Shown piece by piece: positions 26,022-31,964 of a stretch of 46,451 bases of DNA. A program made the translations under genes and the position numbers. Source of the stretch: Clostridiales bacterium (GTDB lineage: Bacteria; Bacillota; Clostridia; Christensenellales; Pumilibacteraceae); contig JAIEFT010000020.1 of assembly GCA_029066805.1 (NCBI GenBank), positions 1 to 46,451 on the forward strand, written 5' to 3'. The notes beneath the pieces were generated by a model. The model did no database searches and was not told the DNA's origin. It saw only the letters and a program-made list of their open reading frames with translations. Position 1 is the first letter of the stretch. Each line of letters starts with the position of its first letter.

Positions 26022-26744
26022 ATGGCAAAGAAGAACAAAAAGAACGATATGTCTGTTGCGGAAGCCGTAAAGGCGTCGCACAGAAAGGCGAACATAGCGG
26101 TTATAATCGTAGCCGCGGTTACGGCGCTGATTATTGCGGCTATAGCCGTGATGTGCGCGGTACGCGTAGACCCGCTTGACGGCATTAACGCGCCTGATTC
26201 CAAAAAGTCGGAGCATTACGATTTGTACGATTTGGATAGCACGAGCCCGCTCACATTGAACCCTGCGGCGCAGAGCAAGATTCGCACAGCTCTCGGTGGA
26301 ATGGACTTCAGCGTCATGAACGCCGTTTTGCAATGGAACTGGGACTATTCGTACAACTTTGTCCGTAACGGCAACGGCGACAAGATAAAGCTCACTTCGG
26401 ACGAGATAAACGACAAAAAGTCGTCTACAGACGAGTACATGATTGAGTGTATTTATACCGGCGCGGTGGTTGACGGCGAGCTGAATAAGTCGCTTGCGCA
26501 AAAGATAGAAGTGGACGGCGAAACGGTTTACTTCGATCGCTTAAAGGTGCTTATCGGCAATACCCAAAACAACGTCGGCGAAATTTACTTGTATCCGTAC
26601 ATTTACGAGTACGCCACCAACAGGGCGGCAGAGGACGGAGTCAGGTACGAGGAGTACAGAGTAACTCCGGTTAAGGTTCGTGCCAACACAACCGAAACGT
26701 TCCAAGCGCTTGCCACAATCGTCACCGAAATAAACAACGGCTAA
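26022..26744 (+). CDS. Single-pass membrane protein of unknown function
   Basis: The 240-residue product has a Lys-rich cytoplasmic start, one membrane helix at about residues 24-46 and an extracytoplasmic mixed alpha/beta domain of about 190 residues (ending ETFQALATIVTEINNG). No family recognised. It follows ftsH by 42 bp without a visible promoter or terminator between, and ends at a strong terminator. Co-transcription with ftsH is therefore likely, and a link to membrane protein quality control is an inference only. Confidence 0.7.
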   Translation: MAKKNKKNDMSVAEAVKASHRKANIAVIIVAAVTALIIAAIAVMCAVRVDPLDGINAPDSKKSEHYDLYDLDSTSPLTLNPAAQSKIRTALGGMDFSVMNAVLQWNWDYSYNFVRNGNGDKIKLTSDEINDKKSSTDEYMIECIYTGAVVDGELNKSLAQKIEVDGETVYFDRLKVLIGNTQNNVGEIYLYPYIYEYATNRAAEDGVRYEEYRVTPVKVRANTTETFQALATIVTEINNG

Positions 26745-26746
26745 AC

Positions 26747-26773
26747 AAAAAACCGCCTGCGGGCGGTTTTTTA
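26747..26773 (+). terminator. Intrinsic terminator of the ftsH operon
   Basis: Perfect 11-bp stem (26747-26757 with 26762-26772), TGCG loop, T6. Confidence 0.92.
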
Positions 26774-26795
26774 ATTGAGAATTAAGAATGCAGAG
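26771..26795. repeat. AT-rich intergenic repeat (family A) inside a coding end
   Basis: GAGAATTAAGAATGCAGAG copy that provides the last codons and stop of the GIY-YIG gene. Confidence 0.6.
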
Positions 26796-27076
26796 TCTTT
26801 TAATAAATCATTCCATTGCGGATTTATTGATTCTATTAGTTGTATCTTTTTGGCTCGCGATAATCCCTTTATCTGCTTTTCGCGGTCTATAGCATTATTC
26901 ACATACTGCATTTGTTCCGCATAAACTAATTTCTTGATGTTGTATCGCGCAGTAAAAGACTTAGGGTGAATTTTTGTTTCATGTTCAAACATTGTGCGAT
27001 AAATATTATCTGTAACGCCGGTATAGAGTACGGAATTCTTGTATTTAGTTGCGATATATACGTAATAAATTTTCAT
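26771..27076 (-). CDS. GIY-YIG family protein
   Basis: A 101-residue single-domain GIY-YIG nuclease-fold protein of the UPF0213-like type. Motifs are YYVYIATKY (GIY part), VLYTGVTDN (YIG part), and a distal R-E-K segment (AIDREKQIKGLSRAKKIQLI). The start at 27076 is chosen because the promoter -10 box ends 6 bp upstream of this ATG; the longer frame to 27106 is not transcribed. The mRNA appears leaderless. The last residues (SAFLILN) are encoded by a family A intergenic repeat, and the stop touches the ftsH-operon terminator, so the original C-terminus may have been replaced. Role uncertain. Confidence 0.85.
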   Translation of the reverse strand: MKIYYVYIATKYKNSVLYTGVTDNIYRTMFEHETKIHPKSFTARYNIKKLVYAEQMQYVNNAIDREKQIKGLSRAKKIQLIESINPQWNDLLKDSAFLILN

Positions 27077-27082
27077 GTAAAT

Positions 27083-27111
27083 ATTATATCGTAAATAATT
27101 GTACATGTCAA
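27083..27111 (-). promoter_or_regulatory. Consensus promoter of a leaderless GIY-YIG gene
   Basis: TTGACA (27111-27106), 17-bp spacer, TATAAT (27088-27083) on the minus strand: a full consensus promoter. Predicted transcription starts at 27076-27077, the first base of the ATG. Confidence 0.88.
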
Positions 27112-27112
27112 T

Positions 27113-27243
27113 ACAGATTCATCGCTGCGCTCTGAATGACAAAAGAACAGCGTGGTATACGTCGATTAAGCAGAATAAAAATAAAAGTTTTTAGAACTGT
27201 CCTATGCCTGATTTTTGTCATTCCGAGCAACGCGAGGAATCCG
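27113..27243. repeat. Inverted intergenic repeat (family B), copy 2
   Basis: Left end near 27115-27146 (GCTGCGCTCTGAATGACAAA) and right end 27212-27243 (TTTGTCATTCCGAGCAACGC), with an unrelated core of about 65 bp. Confidence 0.65.
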
Positions 27244-27282
27244 GAAACGTTATATTTATTTGTGAAATGCTTTACAGTTGGC

Positions 27283-27311
27283 TTGAAATCATCGCCTTAA
27301 TATGTTATACT
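27283..27311 (+). promoter_or_regulatory. Promoter of the nucleoside phosphorylase gene
   Basis: TTGAAA (27283-27288), 17-bp spacer, TATACT (27306-27311). Confidence 0.75.
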
Positions 27312-27330
27312 GAACAAAAGGAGTAAAGTC

Positions 27331-28062
27331 ATGATTAGGTTTATCGACGAAGAAGGTATGATAGCGCCGCGCGGCGAGAACATCAGGGCGGATATTGCGC
27401 TTACAACGTTCAGCATGCATATATTTAACGTGTTGCTTGAAAAGACGGGAGCTAAGCAAAGCGGAGTAATGCGCGGAAGCGTGGATATTCCGCTGTACAC
27501 CGCCGAAGTTGGCGGCAAGGCAATAGTCGTGTATCTTACGCCCGTCGGTGCTCCCGCGGCTGTCAGCGCGCTCGAGGAGGTTTTGGCGTGCGGCGTTAAG
27601 CACGTGATCGCGTTCGGAATTTGCGGCGCTCTTACCGAAGCTTCGCCGCACTTGTTTATAGTGCCCACGCGCGCGTACCGCGACGAGGGGACGAGCTATC
27701 ACTACATGCCCGCCACCGAGTACGTGGAAGTCAAGAACGCTCAAAAGGTTCAGACCGCGCTCGAGAGCGCCGGAGTAAAAACGCTTGTCGGCGGCACGTG
27801 GACTACCGACGGGTTCTACCGCGAAACGCGCACAAGGCTGAACGAAATGCGCGAAGCGGGTTGTGTTGCCGTGGATATGGAATGTTCCGCATTGCAGGCT
27901 TGCGCCAACTTTCGCGGCAAAGAGTTTTATACATTCTTCATTACGGCGGACAGCTTGGCGGGCGAGGAATGGGAACCCAATTATATCCTCGACCTGAAAG
28001 CGACGGACAGCACCACCGTAGCCGTCGCAGCCGCGATCAGGCTTGCCGGCGAGATAGAATAA
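27331..28062 (+). CDS. Nucleoside phosphorylase (uridine phosphorylase-like)
   Basis: A 243-residue member of the PNP/UDP phosphorylase family, which splits nucleosides with phosphate to base and ribose 1-phosphate. Visible features are the phosphate/ribose region TPVGAPAAVSALEEVLACG, the FGICGAL strand-turn, and the diagnostic substrate loop VAVDMECSALQACANFRG with the Met-Glu that binds ribose. FFITADSLAGEEW follows; its Asp is at the family's catalytic acid position. Substrate (uridine, purine nucleoside or other) cannot be settled by eye. AAAGGAG lies 8 nt upstream of the ATG. Monocistronic. Confidence 0.88.
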   Translation: MIRFIDEEGMIAPRGENIRADIALTTFSMHIFNVLLEKTGAKQSGVMRGSVDIPLYTAEVGGKAIVVYLTPVGAPAAVSALEEVLACGVKHVIAFGICGALTEASPHLFIVPTRAYRDEGTSYHYMPATEYVEVKNAQKVQTALESAGVKTLVGGTWTTDGFYRETRTRLNEMREAGCVAVDMECSALQACANFRGKEFYTFFITADSLAGEEWEPNYILDLKATDSTTVAVAAAIRLAGEIE

Positions 28063-28096
28063 TTAATTAAGAATTCAGAATTAAGAATGCAGAATG
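28063..28096. repeat. AT-rich intergenic repeat (family A)
   Basis: AAGAATTCAGAATTAAGAATG copy, directly followed by a family B unit. Confidence 0.6.
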
Positions 28097-28113
28097 AGCC
28101 GCTTGCGCGGCAT

Positions 28114-28237
28114 TAAGGATGAGATTCTTCACTGCGTTCAGAATAGCCTGCGGCTGCTACGTAGGACAAGAAAAATTTTTGTCCTACGAAGCAAGGCGAA
28201 GCCTTATTCCGAGCAACGCGAGGAATCTCATCCTTTT
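28114..28237. repeat. Inverted intergenic repeat (family B), copy 3
   Basis: The best copy: AAGGATGAGATTCTTCACTG at the left and the reverse-oriented GAGGAATCTCATCCTT at the right, with an inner palindrome around GTAGGACAA/TTGTCCTAC. Confidence 0.75.
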
Positions 28238-28287
28238 TATTTCGTTTTTTGCACACAATCAGTCTTACCTGCATAAAAACTATTGTT

Positions 28288-28698
28288 ATGGATGAACTGG
28301 AACTTTTGGCAAGGCTAATCAAGTGCGAGGCGGGCGGCGAGGGCGAGAGCGGCATGCGCGCCGTCGCGTCGGTATTGATGAACAGGGTCAATATGGATAG
28401 GGGCGAGTACGGCAGGTACAACACCATTCGCGACGTCATTTTTGCGCCGCGTCAGTTTGAGTGTGCAACCAACCAGCCGCAAAGCATATACAACTTGACG
28501 CCCGAACCTATTCATTACGACATCGCTCAGTGGGCGATAAACGGCGGACGGCTATCCGACACGGCGGACGCACTGTGGTTCTTCAACCCGTATTCTGCAA
28601 CATGCAGGAGCAACTTTCCCAACCAAAACGGTTACCTGCGCACACGCATAGGCGACCACTGTTTTTACTCGCCCACAAGTAGCTATTACTCAACGTAA
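28288..28698 (+). CDS. CwlJ/SleB-type spore cortex hydrolase
   Basis: A 136-residue Hydrolase_2 (SleB/CwlJ catalytic) domain protein. It has the catalytic Glu in LARLIKCEAGGEGESG (E13), then MRAVASVLMNRV, PRQFECA and a C-terminal ADALWFFNPYSATC...GDHCFY. It has no signal peptide and no peptidoglycan-binding domain, so it resembles CwlJ rather than SleB; CwlJ acts on spore cortex during germination. The start at 28288 begins exactly at the conserved MDELELLARL; no ribosome site precedes it. The next gene encodes a GerQ-like protein, the known CwlJ partner in Bacillus. Confidence 0.88.
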   Translation: MDELELLARLIKCEAGGEGESGMRAVASVLMNRVNMDRGEYGRYNTIRDVIFAPRQFECATNQPQSIYNLTPEPIHYDIAQWAINGGRLSDTADALWFFNPYSATCRSNFPNQNGYLRTRIGDHCFYSPTSSYYST

Positions 28699-28701
28699 AA
28701 A

Positions 28702-28800
28702 TGATGAGATCTCTCCCTACGGTCGAGATTGCCTGCGGCTGCTTCGTAGGACAAAAAAATTTGTTTTGTCACTCCGAGCAACGCGAGGAGTCTCATCCTT
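28702..28800. repeat. Inverted intergenic repeat (family B), copy 4
   Basis: ATGATGAGATCTCTCCCTAC at the left, GAGGAGTCTCATCCTT at the right, sharing the inner CCTGCGGCTGCTTCGTAGGA with copy 3. Confidence 0.7.
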
Positions 28801-28875
28801 AATGCGGCGAACGCCGCCAATAATTCTATATTCTGCATTTTTAATTTTGAATTTATTTAAAAGGAGATTACATAT

Positions 28876-29142
28876 ATGGACTGCGAAAACAGACCTGTTG
28901 ACATCAACATTCCCGAGCCGTTGCCCGACTACAATTCGGAAAACAACGTCGGACTATGGAAGCAATTGTTTGCGGCTAACATAGGCAAGCGCGTCAAGAT
29001 AGAGATTTCTCTGTTTGACGGCACGGTGCGCTCTATCTGCGGCGATATCTATCTTGTCGGCAACTCGTATATCGGCGTTTCGTGCGGCGACAAGCTGTGC
29101 TTCGGCGACATATACTCGATCAAGTTTGTAACATTCTATTAA
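28876..29142 (+). CDS. GerQ-like spore coat protein
   Basis: An 88-residue soluble protein with a Pro-rich N-terminus and a compact beta-barrel-like core: NIGKRVKIEISLFDGTVRSI, then VGNSYIGVSCGDKLCFGDIY, ending IKFVTFY. The core and its aromatic end resemble clostridial GerQ-type coat proteins, which localise or protect CwlJ. The N-terminal Gln-rich region of Bacillus GerQ, a transglutaminase target, is missing. It lies 177 bp after the CwlJ-like gene, separated by a repeat, with its own AAAAGGAG site. Pairing of the two supports a shared role at germination. Assignment is by resemblance. Confidence 0.62.
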   Translation: MDCENRPVDINIPEPLPDYNSENNVGLWKQLFAANIGKRVKIEISLFDGTVRSICGDIYLVGNSYIGVSCGDKLCFGDIYSIKFVTFY

Positions 29143-29150
29143 AAGAAAAG

Positions 29151-29265
29151 AGGATGAGACTCTTCGGAGGGCAAGAAACGCCCCGAGCGACAAAAAAGTA
29201 GTTGATTGACCATTGTACAACCAACTACTTTTGTCATCCCGAACGTGGTGAGGGATCTCATCCTT
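29151..29265. repeat. Inverted intergenic repeat (family B), copy 5
   Basis: AGGATGAGACTCTTCGG at the left and GAGGGATCTCATCCTT at the right, enclosing a different inner palindrome (AGTAGTTG / CAACTACT). Confidence 0.7.
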
Positions 29266-29310
29266 ATATAAAAACACAAGCCGCTCGAAATAAATCGGGC
29301 GGCTTTTAAA

Positions 29311-30141
29311 TTACTTATCGCTGTTTAATACTGCTTCTAGGTTGCTCGCGTCTGATACGTAGAACTCGGTCGCGCTTAGGTAATTGAGCAGAGTTTGTAT
29401 CAGTATCGCACCGTAGGGTAATGTGTCGGCGCGTTTTGCGCAGATAGGGCGGAAGGTCGTCAGCTTTTTGCTTAGCAGTATCGGCATAACGTCGTCCAAC
29501 TGTTTTGCCGTAAACTTTGTGCTGACTGCGTTTTTGTCGTACACTTTAAGATTGAGTATTGCGGCGGCAATGCTCGTCGCGCTTCCGCCGCACAGCACTA
29601 CGGGGTAGTGCGGTACGCTACTGCATTCTGTCAGCATGCGCGGCATTTCGTCTATAGCTTGCCTGTAGTCGCCGTTAAACATATTCTTGAGCACAACTAC
29701 GCCGAGCGGCAGGCTGTTTACATAGTCTACCTTTTTGCCGTCGCGCGAGCAGATGATTTCGAGGCTGCCGCCGCCGAGGTCGCACACCGTAACAGGTCCG
29801 TCGGGCTTAGTCGCGCCCTTAAGAGCGAGCGCCGCTTCCTCCTCGGGTGACAGCACCGTAACTGTAAGACCGACATTCGACTTGACGGCTGTGCAAAACT
29901 CCGCGCCGTCGGTTGCGCGCCTGACCGCTTCTGTGGCAAAAACGAATATATCCGTTATGCCGCGCGCATCGCACATAGCTTTTTGTTCTTTGAGCGCTTC
30001 TATAGTAGCCGCAACGCCCGTAGGGGACAGCTTGCCGCTGTCTTGGATTCCGAGCGCGAGCTGTGTTATATTGGACGTTGTCGTCCCGTCGGACAATGCA
30101 AGCCGTATTGAATTTGAACCGATATCTATTGCCGCTTTCAT
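29311..30141 (-). CDS. Ppx/GppA-family phosphatase (exopolyphosphatase-like)
   Basis: A 276-residue ASKHA-fold phosphohydrolase that would remove phosphates from polyphosphate or hydrolyse pppGpp. Visible are the phosphate-1 loop IDIGSNSIRLAL, FATEAVRRATDG, the EEEAALALKG segment, the phosphate-2 loop TVCDLGGGSLEII, and the adenosine-like region VVLCGGSATSIAAA. It lacks the C-terminal HD-type domain of long Ppx proteins, so it is the short form. The ATG at 30141 follows GAGG by 7 nt; the same mRNA begins at the upstream DivIC-like gene but must cross an intrinsic terminator that ends right at this ribosome site. Confidence 0.88.
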   Translation of the reverse strand: MKAAIDIGSNSIRLALSDGTTTSNITQLALGIQDSGKLSPTGVAATIEALKEQKAMCDARGITDIFVFATEAVRRATDGAEFCTAVKSNVGLTVTVLSPEEEAALALKGATKPDGPVTVCDLGGGSLEIICSRDGKKVDYVNSLPLGVVVLKNMFNGDYRQAIDEMPRMLTECSSVPHYPVVLCGGSATSIAAAILNLKVYDKNAVSTKFTAKQLDDVMPILLSKKLTTFRPICAKRADTLPYGAILIQTLLNYLSATEFYVSDASNLEAVLNSDK

Positions 30142-30148
30142 GTAAGTA

Positions 30149-30184
30149 CCTCGCAAAAAATATGGGTCGTAGACTCTACGACCC
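30149..30184 (-). terminator. Terminator or attenuator between the DivIC-like gene and ppx
   Basis: Perfect 9-bp stem (30184-30176 with 30172-30164) with 3-nt loop, followed on the minus strand by ATATTTTTTT, then directly the GCGAGG ribosome site of ppx. Expression of ppx therefore depends on read-through. Confidence 0.8.
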
Positions 30185-30194
30185 GTAATGTGTT

Positions 30195-30491
30195 TTACTC
30201 TTCTTCTCCGCCGATAACCGTCTCACCACGATATACCATGTCAAGCATTTCGCGCGCGTATTCCTCGATAAACTCGGTTGAACTGCAATACTCGGCTAAG
30301 TCGTCGTTTTTTTGTATCAGCTGTTCGAGCCTTGCGTTCTGTTCGATAAGCGCTTGCTTGCGGTCGTTTTCCGCGCCTAATCTTACAAGATTGATGATCA
30401 GCGCGATTACGAGTAGCAGGAACAAAACGCCAAGCGCCGCGCCCACTATTTTGATTATCGATTTATTGGTAGTTTTGGCTTCATCTTCCAT
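30195..30491 (-). CDS. DivIC/FtsB-like septum formation initiator
   Basis: A 98-residue bitopic membrane protein: short cytoplasmic start, one helix (about residues 11-34), then an extracytoplasmic coiled coil (QALIEQNARLEQLIQKNDDLAEY), and a C-terminal EEYAREMLDMVYRGETVIG segment typical of the FtsB/DivIC family. These proteins sit with FtsL and FtsQ/DivIB in the division machinery. It heads a two-gene unit with ppx. Its promoter -10 box (30506-30501) lies so close that the mRNA leader is only about 3 nt, so translation is essentially leaderless. Confidence 0.7.
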   Translation of the reverse strand: MEDEAKTTNKSIIKIVGAALGVLFLLLVIALIINLVRLGAENDRKQALIEQNARLEQLIQKNDDLAEYCSSTEFIEEYAREMLDMVYRGETVIGGEEE

Positions 30492-30500
30492 AACAAATTA

Positions 30501-30529
30501 AGTTTACTCTTTTTTTATCGGCTTGTCAA
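30501..30529 (-). promoter_or_regulatory. Promoter of the DivIC-like gene
   Basis: TTGACA (30529-30524), 17-bp spacer, TAAACT (30506-30501) on the minus strand; predicted transcript start about 3 nt before the ATG. Confidence 0.75.
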
Positions 30530-30580
30530 GTCCCGTCAAACAATTAACGATAATTTTTTTATGTTTCGACAATAATTCTC

Positions 30581-30609
30581 TTGACATATAAAAACTTTTA
30601 TGATAATAT
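30581..30609 (+). promoter_or_regulatory. Promoter of the secreted-protein operon
   Basis: TTGACA (30581-30586), 17-bp spacer, TAATAT (30604-30609). Transcription would start near 30616. Confidence 0.7.
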
Positions 30610-30618
30610 TATCACAAT

Positions 30619-30656
30619 AACAACGGCGTTGCAAAATATTTTGCGACGCCGTTGTT
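30619..30656 (+). promoter_or_regulatory. Long 5'-terminal hairpin of the secreted-protein mRNA
   Basis: About 17 base pairs (30619-30635 with 30640-30656, one wobble) form a stable hairpin starting about 3 nt from the predicted 5' end and ending before AAAGGAGG. No T run follows, so it is not a terminator; it may protect the mRNA. Confidence 0.6.
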
Positions 30657-30681
30657 GTATTTAAAGCCAAAGGAGGTTAGT

Positions 30682-31953
30682 ATGGCTAAAGTAATAAAGG
30701 GTAAGTCTTTTTTGATTGTATTGTTGTTATTAACGATAATGACAATTACTTGTTTAGCGCCGTGTGTCGCATTTGCGAGTGATACGGACGACATCGAGGT
30801 GAATCCACCTAATTATAAATCGTACAGTCGATTATACTATTTTAGCGACAGTGTAGAAGATTGGGAAGAACGTAATTCTGCTGTGGCTAAATTGGCAGAT
30901 GCAGCCGGCTTGACCGATTATACAGTTAATAGGTATCAATCATATCTCATGCCGGACTTTGAATACCAATTCTTGCAGATGTATTACGGCGACGAATTTG
31001 ACGATATAGATGATTCGCTTGTTATTTTTGAAATTCGCAAAGGCTTGAGCGTTTCCTATGCGCCTGTCGATGTCATAAGATTCACGGATATTTTAGAAGA
31101 AGTTTTTGCTATGTTAAAAGGCAATGGCTGTGAGATAATGCTGGTGCTTGGCACGGACGAAGAAAGAATAATAGGAAGCGAATGCTACAACGGCATATGT
31201 TTTTTGGATTATGTGGATTTCCACTTTAACACGGACGTGTTCTATTGCCTTGTGGATACCATGTTCCAATATATAGAAAATATACAAGTAAATAATGTTG
31301 CGTTTATGTTGGATCATTGCTTGTCCGAGGACTGGTTTATAGAGTACTGGCTTATCCCGTTTGTCAGGGAGTATTATGAATATGAATGGAAATATTATCA
31401 TTATACATACCGAGAATATGCTGACAGAGAACTTTGGAAAGATAAGGAAATATACATTTATGCGGATTCGTCCGTATATCATTCTTCGGAAGCTGTTATC
31501 AACTTATCCGATAGAATAATAGGCTACAATGAATATGACGATTGGGCAGATAATAGTGTAGTAGCCAATGTTTTTCCTATAGGAATGACTGCATGCGAAG
31601 AAGTATTACTAAACAGATGGGCTAACGCGATTAATATGTATGCGGAATCCTATTTAAACGAAAATCCTCCTACATATTTGTACGAATGTTCAAATTCAGT
31701 ACCGCCATACAGCTACGGTGAGATAGGTTTGTGCAACTTGAGGAATGAGGGCTGGAGTCTTGTGTGTATAGATTATTGGTTACCGGATGTGATTAACGAC
31801 TTTATCAACGATAACTATGCCCAATACAACAATTATGACGGCAGCGCCGTAATATCGCACCGCATGTTTTATGAAGGCGGTGAAGGCGGTTGGAAGTGTG
31901 TGCCAACTAAATCGCGTGAGTTTGCTCAAATCAATCAAACAGTTGAATATTGA
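30682..31953 (+). CDS. Secreted protein of unknown function, rich in Tyr, Trp and Asp
   Basis: The 423-residue product has a signal peptide (about residues 1-31, ending VAFAS). The mature part is acidic and unusually aromatic (for example EYEWKYYHYTYREYADRELW near residues 230-250). I recognise no domain. ATG 30682 follows AAAGGAGG by 6 nt. It is followed after 11 bp by a BspA-like lipoprotein gene, so the two are an operon whose products act outside the cell. AT-rich codon use contrasts with gltX and pepV. Confidence 0.75.
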   Translation: MAKVIKGKSFLIVLLLLTIMTITCLAPCVAFASDTDDIEVNPPNYKSYSRLYYFSDSVEDWEERNSAVAKLADAAGLTDYTVNRYQSYLMPDFEYQFLQMYYGDEFDDIDDSLVIFEIRKGLSVSYAPVDVIRFTDILEEVFAMLKGNGCEIMLVLGTDEERIIGSECYNGICFLDYVDFHFNTDVFYCLVDTMFQYIENIQVNNVAFMLDHCLSEDWFIEYWLIPFVREYYEYEWKYYHYTYREYADRELWKDKEIYIYADSSVYHSSEAVINLSDRIIGYNEYDDWADNSVVANVFPIGMTACEEVLLNRWANAINMYAESYLNENPPTYLYECSNSVPPYSYGEIGLCNLRNEGWSLVCIDYWLPDVINDFINDNYAQYNNYDGSAVISHRMFYEGGEGGWKCVPTKSREFAQINQTVEY

Positions 31954-31964
31954 AGAGGCTACTT

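Noticed and set aside
25431-26501. 356-codon minus-strand frame across the ftsH tail and the next gene
   Set aside because: Arises from the repetitive P/E/A/K codons; Arg/Leu/Phe-rich nonsense protein.
28094-28276. Possible 60-codon gene in a repeat
   Set aside because: Lies wholly within a family B repeat and its flanks; no ribosome site.
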